Assembly: GCA_921293015.1 (NCBI GenBank)
Contig: OV121085.1
Location: forward strand, 24,441,911 to 24,505,910
Direction: 5' to 3'
DNA length: 64,000 nucleotides
DNA from: Phorcus lineatus
Lineage: Eukaryota; Mollusca; Gastropoda; Trochida; Trochidae
The translations under genes and the position numbers were made by a program. Of the stretch, positions 10,013 through 19,734 are shown piece by piece; positions within the stretch are counted from its first letter, which is position 1; each line of letters opens with the position of its first letter. Under the pieces are notes generated by a model that ran no database searches, was not told where the DNA came from, and was given only the letters and a program-made list of their open reading frames with translations.

Positions 10013-10905
10013 ACACCCACTTGCCGTACACGAGTCTGTACCTTCTCGTTAGAGTAAATGTCCCGTGACTTACGGTATAAAATCGCTCTTTGTTTCTTGA
10101 GTTTTGCGGGTAGATCTGTACGGATCGACATTCGTGTGCCTTTGAGAAATCTTGCTGATTTTAACACCATGTCCCTATCCTCCATATTAAGGAAATGTTC
10201 GATGATCTGGGCGGGTGCATCAGGGGTGGGGTCATTTGGAAACGGTTTTCTAGGGAGCCTGTGGACTGCTTTAAAGTAGATATTGTCTATATCTCTGTCA
10301 GACAAGTTAAGATTGTTCAAGAAAATGCCCCTAAGCACTTTTTCAGAATGTTCATGACACTGTTCCTTGACCCCATAAAAAAGCAAATTGACTTTTCGAT
10401 CATATATTTCTTTTGCAAGAATTGTTCTCTCAAAGTTTTTAGCTTGCTCAGACAATTTGTATTTGAGATCTTTAACTTCTGAACGAAGTTCTTTCACATC
10501 ATTATCGTGCACAGCGGCCATGTTCTCAACGTCATCAACACGCTTTGACATGTTGCTAACTTCAGTTTTCAATTCCAAAAATGACCCCTTTAGGTCTGCG
10601 TTTCCTATTTCAATTTTATCGGAAAGTCTTTTCTCTACTGCAAGAATCAATTCTTCCATAATTGATTGGGTACTTACTCGGGACTTCGAGCTCATGAGAT
10701 CCACCTCGAAAATGTCACAAAAGTTGAAAATGCTCACTCACTTATTTCACAAACTTGTTGATTATGTCCACAGAACAATTCCAAAGAGTGTCTATCGAAT
10801 TTTTCTTCAAATATCAGTCATTTTGAATTCGGGATAGACGTGGGGTCGAGAGCTCCCTCCATGTACGTCCTACTCTCACGCATGCGCAGATGTTCTTTTT
10901 AAAAA

Positions 10906-10920
10906 ATTCATGCATCAAAT
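10906..10920. repeat. Target-site duplication, 5' side of minus-strand LINE
   Basis: ATTCATGCATCAAAT, identical to 3752-3766. The LINE 5' end is the A/T run next to it. Confidence 0.9.
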
Positions 10921-11593
10921 GACATTATACATTTTCTTTCCATCTAACATTTGATAAGCGTGTAAACCAGAAAATATTTTAAAAGATGGTTTGCAAAATC
11001 ATATAAATAAAAAAAATTATGGTTTGATGACGATGATAACAGCCTGTCCAGAATAATTAAAAACTGGCAATGCTAAAGTTCACATAAGAAGAAATTGATT
11101 TTAACTTATTCCATAACTTTCCACATTTGGCAAGGCGTTCTTGCCAAAAACTGAAAGGCATCCTTTCCACAGTAAGGAAAGGTCGCCTTTCCGTTGCCTA
11201 TCTTTCCAAATCGATTAAGTCAATGAAGCGCACATAAAATCGCACCTTATGTTTTTATCAATTCTAAGCCGTATGATTGAAAAGGGTTTTTTTATTTCTT
11301 ATTTGAAACATGAATTTGATTTCATGAAAATTTCGAGATCATGAAACTGTGTTAATCCTGGACGGGGAAAGTTAATTCTCAATATTTATTTTAAAATTCA
11401 GAACTAGGAGAAAAGGGAAATGAAAAGCTGTTGTCATCGTGAACTAAGTTAGTAATTCAACATGTATTAAATCGAGTGATTGAGTGGCATATATAAAGAA
11501 ACAGTATCATATTTAATTGGATAACATAGTTCACATGTCTATAAAGGTCATTTAAGGGATTTACTATATAGTTATTTAACGTAATTTGTTATA
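10921..11593. other. AT-rich spacer, no gene seen
   Basis: No supportable gene. A short patch at about 11130-11215 repeats GCCTTTCC/GGAAAGG-type words several times in both orientations and could fold. A similar GGAAAGG/CCTTTCC patch occurs at about 41265-41345. Confidence 0.45.
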
Positions 11594-11754
11594 ATAATTT
11601 TATGAATATTTTTTTTTTTATAATTTTTTATTTTCCCAAACTCCATACAAAAAAACACATATTATAATAACAGTTCCCAACATAAACAAATTTTACACAA
11701 GTAATATTTCATTAATGTATGCTAGATATAATGGATAGGATAATTTTATGAATA
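11594..11754 (-). mobile_element. 131 bp LINE tail insertion with 15 bp duplication
   Basis: ATAATTTTATGAATA is present at 11594-11608 and 11740-11754. Between them are 131 bases that begin with a T-run, the A-tail of a minus-strand retroposon. This is the signature of target-primed reverse transcription that stopped early. The parental family is not identified. Confidence 0.75.
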
Positions 11755-12939
11755 GTTATATGGCACTTTTCCACGCACTAATACATGCTCAAAGTGCATT
11801 AATCTGAAAGTAGCGAATTTGCAATACTTAATTAAGTTCAGTAAAAGTGAAAAGCTGCCTCATATACTTCATTTCATGAATCAATAAAGCATGTGTTAGT
11901 TGATCAGTTAAACATGTGAGACGTACCTTTTCAGTGAATGTATCCACAAGAACATATATATCCAAGTCCTTTTTAGCTTAAGAACAGAACATAAACCCAT
12001 CACTGATGAGTGGCTAAACAGATAAACGACACAATCTCTACATCCAGCTATCACATTCAAACAATAATGGCGGCAAGATGAGAAAAATAGAGCCGGTGCA
12101 AAATTAGTTTGATAATTTCTCATCTAACCTCTCAGATTTCATTGGATAACAGGATGCGGTAAAGCAGTGTATCCTGTTGTTTCAAGACACAGAGACACCG
12201 TCCTGACAAAACAGGCTGATACATGGCCACTTGTCTACAAGCCACCTGCATGTGTTTGTACAGCACGGTTGACACCTGCTCATTACCTGAAGCTGAAAAC
12301 TGGTCATAGTGTGATAGGTTGTATTGGTCTGAGATGCTAAATGGTATTATCTGACGCTAACGAGGACTCGTTGTTTTAGAAACAGTTGTTAATTTTTCTT
12401 AAATCAGAACAACATAACAATAATAAAATCTATATTTGCCCATGCGGATCTAAGAAAAATAAGTCACTCACTGTAAAATGCTTGATGACATAGAAGAAAG
12501 AGAATGACCACTCAAAATCATTTTTAATAGAGGCACGAAAAGGATGAACATACATCTTAATAAATAAGTAATAATTACAAAATCAAAACATATTAGAGGC
12601 TGAAATAGAAAAAAGATCAGCACACACATCTCATATGGTTTCCTCTGAAATTAAAATATTTATTGATATTCTGAGTTCATAACAACATCCTGTTTTTTCT
12701 AATTTGCTTGAGGTATTAAGTCAAAACATATTAATCAACATAGAGACCTATGTTTTAAGGTAGAGGAATTTTGATGAGGTACCACTTTTCATAAAATAAA
12801 CAATTTAACTTAGAATGAAGCCACTAAAAGTAAAAGGCATCAAGTTATTTTCATATATAAACAGTTAATATGATAAACTTTTGTCATATGCTCTTCATTA
12901 GCCATTAATATAAGAAAACAGGTTTGAAATTAAGAACCC
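11755..12939. other. No gene recognised
   Basis: AT-rich DNA without a reading frame resembling a known protein. A 71-codon minus-strand frame at 11908-12123 has no recognisable domain and is probably chance. Confidence 0.45.
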
Positions 12940-13590
12940 TGCAGAAACAGGGAGCTTGGATCTAGATGGATCTCGATGTTGTTTTAAATAGGATTATTGT
13001 TAATTAAATGTTTGTTAAGGACCCTTCTTCAACAATTTATTTAATGTAAAGTGGGTATGCAGTGTAATCTGTAATTTCTGTTTTAATTTTTATTTTTATG
13101 GGAAAAGGCACGTTCTCTTAACCCGCTGTTTAGCTTTATGGTTCCTGTCGACCAGACTATCTTTGTTATGGAAAACAATAATCTTGTATACTCTTTAGCT
13201 GCCTCAGTGTCACTCATGTTTAAGGGAAGAAAATGGTTACTTACATAAATATATTATTATTACCCACTTTTTATCAGGGTTATGTCTTTGTGAGTTGTTT
13301 TTATGAATTTTATCAATATACTGATTTTATCGATTTTATGTGTCTCATAGGCCTGTATAGGCCGGGCAGATGTTGTTTTATGGTGCCAATTATGTATATA
13401 ACATGTCAACATTTGCGTGACACAATAATAAAATAATATCTCTCTCTCTCTAATTTCTCTCTTTAATAAAGCTTATAGAAGAATCCCGGTGTAGCAGTGA
13501 GCTTGGACCTAGATAAATAAGTCAATCCTGATGTTGTTTTAAATAGGATTACTGTTAACTAAATGCTTGTTAATGTCCCTTTGTCAATAC
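12940..13590 (+). repeat. Diverged direct repeats flanking a LINE 3' tail
   Basis: Two copies of about 95 bp, near 12950-13040 and 13490-13585, share GAGCTTGGA-CTAGAT, GATGTTGTTTTAAATAGGAT, GTTAA-TAAATG-TTGTTAA and CTTC/TG-TCAA. They are about 545 bp apart. Between them lies a LINE 3' UTR ending in a (TC)n tail. The copies differ by more than ten per cent by eye, so the duplication is old. Confidence 0.65.
13080..13475 (+). mobile_element. LINE 3' UTR fragment with GGCC hairpin and (TC)n tail
   Basis: The segment TGTGTCTCATAGGCCTGTATAGGCC followed by ATGTTGTTTTA, a TGTCAACATTTGCGTGACAC block and AATAAAATAAT plus a TCTCTC tail is the same series seen at the end of the LINE at 27240-27394. It is therefore a severely 5'-truncated or decayed copy of that family. 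The 67-codon frame here is UTR, not a gene. Confidence 0.65.
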
Positions 13591-14256
13591 TTTACACAAG
13601 AACATTGCAGAAAGGAGTAGGTGAAGTCTATTACATATGTATTCTTAAATGGGGCGTGTACAGTTTGCAGCTCCAGAAGCAAGAGTGTAATGTGTTTATG
13701 AATTTGTTGGATAGCAAGTTTGAAGGGAACTAGCCCGAATGCGCCAGACCATCTTCATTCTGAGGTAATTCGTAAGTGATTGACATAAAAATGTCTAAAT
13801 GAAAGTTATTTTGTTGTATAAAGTACATATGTTGGTTGGGTAGATCAATGCCTACCAAATATAGATCACTGATATTCTAATATAGATTATGAATAATGAG
13901 ACATATATCTACAGCCACCTTGACTTGCAAATGAATCTGAATGCAGCGACCTAAATGAATATAAAATGAATGTTTTATATCTCCAACATCAGCTTGTTCT
14001 TGTGGCGATAATTATGAAGACTCTCTTCATTATTTCATATTGTGTAGTGATTTTCGCCAAAATATGTTTTTCTATACTACAGGATTTGATTTAAAAGCAA
14101 TATTATTGGTAATCAAAACTTGTCTTCAGTTGAAATTAGTTAATTGTTAAATTCAGTCCACATGCTTATAAATTTAACAGACAGATGTTTTTCCAAAGTA
14201 TGACGGAAAGACTAATATATATTATTATATTTTTATGAAACCTTTGGCACACTTGA

Positions 14257-14270
14257 GGGGGGGGGGGGGG
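14257..14270 (+). repeat. Poly-G run
   Basis: Fourteen consecutive G residues, preceded by GA. Confidence 0.9.
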
Positions 14271-14289
14271 ATATGCCCTATAAATTAAT

Positions 14290-14397
14290 TCACGTCACTT
14301 CTTTTGCCGACTCTCTCCCTGCCCCTCACACAAGCCCAACAAGTTTATTGTCATGTTGAGATCAGAGAGACATCCTTCATTGTCGGCTAGACTAGGT
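14290..14397. repeat. Dispersed repeat shared with 35.56-35.65 kb
   Basis: This stretch contains GCCCCTCACAC, then TTGAGATCA-AGAG-CA-CCTT-ATTGTCGGCTAGAC. The second copy at about 35560-35651 has the same words in the same order. The copy here was cut by the LINE insertion that follows. It is of unknown family and has no reading frame. Confidence 0.7.
14387..14397. repeat. 11 bp target-site duplication, left
   Basis: CTAGACTAGGT, repeated exactly at 16021-16031 at the other end of the LINE. Confidence 0.85.
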
Positions 14398-15872
14398 TCC
14401 AAATATCTATGCAAACCCAAGGGACGTTTTTTCTGTGCCTTCATTGATTTCAAAAAGGCCTTTGACTATGTTGATAGAGCCAAACTATTATATTTGCTGC
14501 TTAAAGCAGGTTGCCATGGTAAATTCTACAATCTAATTCATAATATGTATTCATCTGTGAAATCCTGTGTGAAAGTTCGTGATTGTAAAACCGATGTGTT
14601 CCAAACAAGTACTGGTGTGCGTCAAGGCTGCATTTTAAGCCCGATTTTATTCATATTTTTCATAAATGAGCTTGCCACTGAAATCTGTAAAGTATGTAAA
14701 CATGGTGTCTTTCTATCTCAAGATATTGATGATATTATGATGTTACTATTTGCTGACGATGTTAACATGTTTTCGTATACTATCATTGGTCTACAACAAC
14801 AACTTGATGTTCTACGTCAGTTTTGTATTACTTGGGGTTTGAGTGTAAATATTGGGAAAACAAATATTATTGTATTTAGAAATGGTGGTGTTTTAAAGAG
14901 AAATGAAGTATGGTATTATGGTGATATAAAATTAAAATGTGTTACCTACTATAAATATTTAGGGCTAATTTTTCTTCTCGGTTAAATTGGTCAACTAATT
15001 GCAAATGTTTAGCTACTCAAGCCTCTAAGGCGGCACAATCTGTATATCATTTATTTAGAAATAATTCTTTCATTTCATTAAAAACAGCATGTACCATTTT
15101 TGATTGTAAGATCTTGCCAATTCTTTTGTATGGGTCCGAAATTTGGGGCGCTAAATATTTCCATTGTATTGAAAAAGTACATGCAACATTTTTCAAACGT
15201 TTTCTAAATTTGGGAAAGTATGCTTCAAATAAAGCTGTTCTGCGAGAAGTTGGCCGTTGTAATCTATACGTTTCTAGTAGACTAAGAGTTGTTAGATATT
15301 GGTTAAAGCTGTTAAAAATGGACTACTTTAGATACCCAAGACAAAGCTATCTTTTTTCAAAATCACAGGATGATATAGGGAAGAGGAATTGGGCTTCAGA
15401 AGTTAGGGAACTACTTTTTTTGGCAGGATTTTCGCATGTTTGGATTTTTCAAGAGGTCGGAAATGACAATTTATTTTTATCGGTACTTAAGCAACGTCTT
15501 CAGGATATGTCTGCACAAGAATGGTCTATGTCCATACACAATTCTAAATATCTTAATTACTACTCAACGCATAAATCTTTACTTGTGCCAGAATTTTATA
15601 TTTTGAACTTGAAAGAAAAGGCGTCGATACGGACATTGTGTAAATTTCGAATTGGTTTCCATGATTTTAAAGTTAATGCTTTACGTAAAAATAAGGAAAT
15701 TCCTAGCGATTTCTGTGAATATATATGTAAACATTGTAATTCTGGAAACATTGAAGACGAATTCCATGTACTATGTGAATGTTCAAAGTACTCTCATCTT
15801 CGAGATAAATATTTAGCATTTGTATCTTTTCCTGTGAGAGATAAACAAATATTGTCGAGTCTTCTAAATTAA
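14398..15872 (+). pseudogene. LINE reverse transcriptase C-terminal two thirds
   Basis: Reverse transcriptase of a non-LTR retrotransposon, missing endonuclease and the RT fingers. It opens with GRFFCAFIDFKKAFDYVDR (the catalytic A box, with Asp), continues with STGVRQGCILSPILF (B box) and LLFADDVNMF (C box, both catalytic Asp present), then GLSVNIGKTNIIVF and YKYLGLIF. One frameshift near 14970-14985 separates it from the C-terminal part. That part runs LPILLYGSEIWG and ends with a knuckle-like CKHCNSGNIEDEFHVLCEC (C-x2-C-x8-H-x3-C). There is a stop at 15872. Apart from the truncation and the one frameshift, the coding sequence is well kept, which suggests a fairly young copy. Confidence 0.85.
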
Positions 15873-16020
15873 ACAAATATCGATGTTATCAAAGCTATAG
15901 CAATGTATTTAAAACATGTTTTCTATTATCGAACTGTTGTTACCACGTGAAAATCAAATGTTATCTGCATTTGTACTTGTACTATAGGCCTAATGGCCCT
16001 AAATACTGAACAAACTGAAT
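14398..16020 (+). mobile_element. 5'-truncated LINE, plus strand
   Basis: A 1.6 kb insertion bounded by an 11 bp perfect target duplication. It begins inside the RT domain and runs to a 3' UTR with the GGCC-TAAT-GGCC hairpin (15987-15998) and a CTGAA-type tail. The hairpin and the C-terminal Cys/His protein motif link it to the LINE at 23308-27394. Confidence 0.85.
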
Positions 16021-16031
16021 CTAGACTAGGT
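16021..16031. repeat. 11 bp target-site duplication, right
   Basis: CTAGACTAGGT, identical to 14387-14397. Confidence 0.85.
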
Positions 16032-17613
16032 AACGAACGGTAATTTACCATGTAGTAAAATTGTGCAACATCCTCTCTCTTAGTTGACAGAGAGACCTGT
16101 GTAGTTACTTAACAAGGTAAGCCGTATTATCTAATTGTATGAGCTGGGGTCTGCAACCTTAATTTTTAGCTTCCAGTGTTTAATTAGCGAGGCCCCGCGA
16201 GAGTCGTAAATCTCAATCAGCGCGCCCTCTACTCATCGGTGTTTTTACTGCGCTGGTCCCTACTCGCGAATTACCCAACCGGATACGTGTGTGAGAATGT
16301 CGTTGTAAACAAATCGTTCTACAACTGAACTGCAATATGAGATATGAGAAAAAAATTATAAATCTTTGTAAAGTGAAATCTTTTTTAGTTTATTTTTAGA
16401 TTTCCCTTACCCCTTGATAGGGGTTTGAGGTTTGTATTTTATATTTGGCAGTAAATTGAACCTAGCTTGATTAAACAACTGTAAAATCAATGCACTTTTA
16501 ATATTGATACAATTCTCATATAATCATCCAGCTTTTTACAAGCATAATTGAACACCAAGTTGACATTTAACAAAGACACAATCATTTTTCAGAAATTAAA
16601 GACACGTTTGCCATGATTTGAAAATATCACTGATGATTATAAAAAAAGGAATATATGAAGGATATAATGGTCACTAGTTATAAAGTTTAACTAAAAGGGT
16701 TACCTTGATGATAGGGTGTTTTAAAATGTTATTTTGGGTCCGGTTTAGTATGTCTTACAACACTGTGAAAACTATCGCATTTGAGTTGACTATTCATCAG
16801 TAAAATTTTAAGGTATAATCTCATGATGATACAATCGAAATTGACTTAATATTTTCAATATTTCATAGTCATGGACAATGGGTTCACCTCGTACGTCAAG
16901 CGTCCTGATAGTTCCGATATGGGATTTCTGATTACGAATGGATAAGAATAAGAATGACTTGAAAAATGATGTATACACACCTGGCAGTAATTGTTAACGT
17001 ACATGTATTTACCAGTCTTACAGAGAAAAGGGCACCAACAATCTGAGCCATAATTAATGATAGATTCACTTTAGTAAACGACAATAAAAATTATCTCGTC
17101 CTAATCCCGGATTGATGAATAGTTACTTTGTTTTGATTTTTTTCACCAATTCACAGTAAATGAACACTTGCTTTTGACTTTCAAAAGATAGTGAAAAATA
17201 TATAATAAAGTTGGATTCCTCTTGAACATAATCAAAACCGCATAAGTTACATTTTGTTATAGATATATCTTATTCCACGTAGTCTCTCAGACATTATACA
17301 ATGCATGAACGGTAAAGCTTAAATCAACAATAATGTTATCTAATTTATCAACCAGCCATGCATAGAGCAATAAAGCACAGCTGTCGACGGAACAGGAAAT
17401 GATAATAAGTATATTATGTAAGAGATCGATCACAAACGTTGTTTATAACACTTCAAGGAAGTTATATAGTACTTGGAAAGTCTGGTCTAAACAGTCACTG
17501 TAATCTCGCTCTACTCCCATGTTTTCAGTTGACGAGCTGGAATAAACATTGTCAATTCACTTCCTCTCAAATTCTGTTTTATTTGTATATGATTGTATGT
17601 GGGCATATGGGAC
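16032..17613. other. Non-coding, no gene recognised
   Basis: A locally GC-richer patch at about 16190-16290 stands in AT-rich DNA. No reading frame with a known domain was found on either strand. Confidence 0.45.
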
Positions 17614-17650
17614 AATTTTAAAGTGACACAGAGTATGCTTCAAAATTGTT
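17614..17650 (+). mobile_element. Solo terminus of the CACAGAGTAT MITE family
   Basis: TTTTAAAGTGACACAGAGTATG matches the terminal inverted repeats of the two MITE copies at 47001-47371 and 48739-49196. I see no partner terminus nearby, so this is an end fragment. Confidence 0.6.
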
Positions 17651-17885
17651 TATATATATATTCTGAATGTTGTGTATTACATGTTTTATGGAAATAAAAT
17701 ACTGTTTTAATCATATACCATGTGTCCTGCATAAAGTTCAAGTCATGTCGAAATAATTGTATTTTCATCACTTAAATACCAAAATTATGATATTTACTTA
17801 TTTTCAATAATTATCGACAAAAGGCAATATACGGCTTTACGGCAAGGACATGTGTTAGTAGATAAGCTAGCCATTTTGGACTGCA

Positions 17886-18146
17886 GGCATCGTGTTGTTG
17901 TTGGGATGAAGTTTAACGTCTGCTTCCACCATTGGGTGATGTCGCCGACGTTTGGGCCTATGCCTTAGTTATTTGCAATGAATGGGGGAATAAGATTTAG
18001 AATAGGTCATAGAAACCCAAATAAAGTTTCTGAAGTGGTAAAAAATAAAATCAATTTGGAATTTGGAATTCAGGCATCGTGTTGTTGTTGTTGGGTTGGT
18101 GTTTAAGCGTCTGCTTCCACCTTTTGGTGATGTCGCCGACGTGGGG
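17886..18146 (-). repeat. Two tandem LINE 3' termini (AAC-tail family)
   Basis: Two copies of a LINE 3' end on the minus strand, at 17886-17961 and 18069-18146. Each reads, on the minus strand, ACGTCGGCGACATCACC, a short spacer, GTGGAAGCAGACGTTAAAC (with one extra base in the second copy), then (AAC)n and ACGATGCCTG. Related copies lie at 30124-30199 (minus) and 34023-34083 (plus). The sequence after each copy also matches (GGTTAT, GGAATAAGAT), so about 185 bp is duplicated in tandem. The second copy is probably the 3' end of the RNase H LINE whose coding region ends at 20115. Confidence 0.75.
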
Positions 18147-18239
18147 CCCATACTTGGTTATAGCCAAATATAAGGAGTAAAATTTGGAATAAGATATGGG
18201 ATTCCAAAAAAAATGGTATTTAATAGAGTTTCTAAATAG

Positions 18240-18680
18240 ATTAAAGATTTTGAATGAAAGCCAGAGGATAAATAAATAATTTTGAATTTTGATTATAGGG
18301 GGAATAAAAAGAGAAATTAAAAATATAAATATAAGAAAATTAAAAATAATAATATAATAATAAAATAATAAGATAGTAGTAATTATAGTTTAGTGTCTCA
18401 CTTTGTAATATGGCGTCGTACCTGCAAAAGATACAAAGACATTTTTAAGCGTATGGGAACACTTAGTTTGCAGTAGTTATGAAAGGTAGGTTAAATAATT
18501 TTGAATTTGTTTATGAAAGATAGATTGTAAGTTATATTTTGGAAATATTATAAGTTTTGGTTGGTTATAAATAAATATTTAAGTTAAATAAAGTTTTTGA
18601 GTGGAGTTTTTATATGATAATATTTTAGATATTTAGAAATTGTTGTTAAGATTTATATATATTTATTATATGGGAGTTAT
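18240..18680. other. A/T-rich UTR-like sequence
   Basis: Very AT-rich with many TAATAA and AATAAA words. It lies between the LINE 3' terminus and the stem-loop array. No coding signal. Confidence 0.4.
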
Positions 18681-18845
18681 GAAATGATGGATATTTATGT
18701 AAGTTATATAGAAAATAAAAGTAATACTCATCTTGTTTGTTGCTGTTTCCTTGTTCTGTTGTTTGTGCGTAGTTATCTTCGCAATGTGCTATTTTTCTCC
18801 TTGATGCTACCATTCCGCCCCACTCCTGTGGGAGGGGTTGAAAAG

Positions 18846-19060
18846 AGGAGATCCCCCCGTGGGTTCGTTTCTCCTGTCCTCGAGCTTTTGATTGGTTGCG
18901 AACTCCCCCCGTGATGGATGGAGTTCTATCATTTTTGTAATGGGTGGAGTTTCATTATTGTTGTTAGTTAACTCCCCCCGTAATGGGTGGAGTTTATTAG
19001 TAATTGTTGGTAGTTAGCAGGAAGCTGATAGAGGAGATCCCTCGTAGGTTCGCTTCTCCT
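18846..19060. repeat. Stem-loop family D (AGGAGA/TCTCCT), two copies
   Basis: Copies at 18846-18875 and 19032-19060. Each has the 6 bp stem AGGAGA with TCTCCT, and inside it TCCC, CGT, GG, TTCG. The first copy has CCC-CCCGT-GGG where the second has CCC-TCGTA-GG. Confidence 0.8.
18901..18994. repeat. Stem-loop family C (AACTCC/GGAGTT), two copies and a half
   Basis: AACTCCCCCCGTGATGGATG-GAGTT at 18901-18925 and AACTCCCCCCGTAATGGGTG-GAGTT at 18970-18994. Each can form a 6 bp stem, with an inner C-run against G-run. A third right half (TAATGGGTGGAGTT) at about 18938-18951 has lost its left arm. Confidence 0.8.
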
Positions 19061-19182
19061 GTTAGTAGTTGGCTGGTGTAGTATCCGTGGTCTTATAACG
19101 GTCCTTATATAGTATAGTTGGTTGTTATTTGTTGTTATAGTTGTTATTTGCTGATGAGTATATTATCAATTAGTTTGGTTTG

Positions 19183-19602
19183 GCTAGCAGTTCTTGTGGT
19201 TTACTAGCGCGTTAAGTTTGACTAACAGTTCTTGTGTTATGTTAGCTCTATTGTTATCTTGCATTTGCCCATATAGGGACTGCGTAGCAAGATATTGTTA
19301 TATAACAGTTCTTGTTGGATGTTATGTGATTTTGATGTTAATTGCTTGCATTTGCCCTTTGTAGGGACTTCGTAGCAAGAAATTAAAATGTATCTTTATT
19401 TTTCTTGCATTTGGCCCTGAAGGGGACTACGTAGCAAGAAAATTAACTATTGATGGTGATAATATTATATATATTGATATAGGCTATCAGTTCTTGTGGT
19501 TGTGATAGCCTTTGGATTATGTCTAACAGTTCTTGTGGGATGTTAGTTATTTAGTTGTCTCTTTATTAGATTATATATCTAACAGTTCTTGTGGAATGTT
19601 AG
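19183..19602. repeat. Stem-loop family A (GTTCTTGTGG loop), six copies
   Basis: Copies at 19183-19208, 19222-19245, 19302-19325, 19481-19511, 19523-19546 and 19579-19602. The loop is AGTTCTTGTG or AGTTCTTGTTG plus a few bases. Stems: CTAACA with TGTTAG (three copies), ATAACA with TGTTAT, AGGCTATCA with TGATAGCCT, and GCTAG with CTAGC. The two changed stems at 19302 and 19481 are compensatory: both arms changed so that pairing is kept. The 19481 copy reaches 9 bp. Confidence 0.85.
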
Positions 19603-19641
19603 TTCTTGCATTTGCCCTATGGAGGGACTGCGTAGCAAGAA
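19255..19641. repeat. Stem-loop family B (TTTGCCC...GGGAC loop), four copies
   Basis: Copies at 19255-19294, 19338-19386, 19400-19442 and 19603-19641. All share the core stem CTTGC with GCAAG, the left flank ATTTG, an inner CCC/GGG stem around 4-6 variable bases, and the right flank ACT-CGTA. The outer stems extend differently but symmetrically: TATCTTGC/GCAAGATA, TTAATT-CTTGC/GCAAG-AATTAA with one mismatch, TTTTCTTGC/GCAAGAAAA, and TTCTTGC/GCAAGAA. Extension by different but complementary flanks in each copy is hard to explain by simple repeat copying. Confidence 0.85.
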
Positions 19642-19734
19642 GTGATAATCTTTTATAAAGAGGAGGATGAGCAATACGGAGTGTTGTACGGACTTTATGT
19701 TAGGAGGTTTAACTGTTTGGCTAACAATTTGTTT

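Larger units (their letters stand above)
8562..10737 (-). pseudogene. LINE ORF1 (L1-type RNA-binding protein) split by a transposon
   Basis: ORF1 proteins of L1-like LINEs coat the element RNA and act as nucleic-acid chaperones. Here the minus-strand frame starts at 10737, or more likely at the internal Met near 10695 (MSSKSRVSTQS). It has a heptad-rich helix with repeated Leu/Val and acidic residues (about residues 30-95), then an RRM-like core beginning KVNLLFYGVKE, then a basic C-terminal domain with FLKGTRMSIRTDLP. At 10012 the frame runs into the TIR of an inserted element. On the far side of that insertion (8763 downwards) the same frame continues with HILETRVDASSPW and stays open to 8562. 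ORF1 was therefore intact when the insertion happened. Confidence 0.85.
3767..10905 (-). mobile_element. Near full-length L1/Tx1-like LINE, minus strand
   Basis: A perfect 15 bp target duplication brackets this block. Read on the minus strand it has a GC-richer 5' leader (10905-10740), ORF1, a spacer, ORF2 (endonuclease, RT) and a 3' UTR with tandem repeats and an A-rich tail. About 1.24 kb of it is a later TIR insertion (8773-10003) with its 9 bp duplication. The clade is inferred from an L1-type ORF1 (coiled coil plus RRM-like core), the endonuclease start ISQNCRGLN and RT residues that match the other Tx1-like copies at 37.3-44.3 kb. ORF2 is interrupted by frameshifts, so the copy is inactive. 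Confidence 0.85.
18846..19641. repeat. Array of stem-loop cassettes (four families)
   Basis: Within about 800 bp there are at least fourteen short inverted-repeat cassettes of 24-50 bases, in four sequence families (A-D, listed separately). Members of a family keep their loop sequence almost unchanged while the stem arms vary in a paired manner. The array lies between the RNase H LINE coding region and its 3' terminus, so it may be a long structured 3' UTR of that element. No reading frame crosses it, and the spacers between cassettes are AT-rich and not conserved. Function is unknown; conservation of folding points to an RNA or single-stranded DNA role. Confidence 0.8.

Noticed and set aside
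13233..13436. A 67-codon hydrophobic frame as a small membrane protein
   Set aside because: The sequence matches the 3' UTR of the LINE ending at 27394.
18846..19641. CRISPR array
   Set aside because: The repeats are several hairpin families with variable spacing and no constant spacer length; the genome is eukaryotic.
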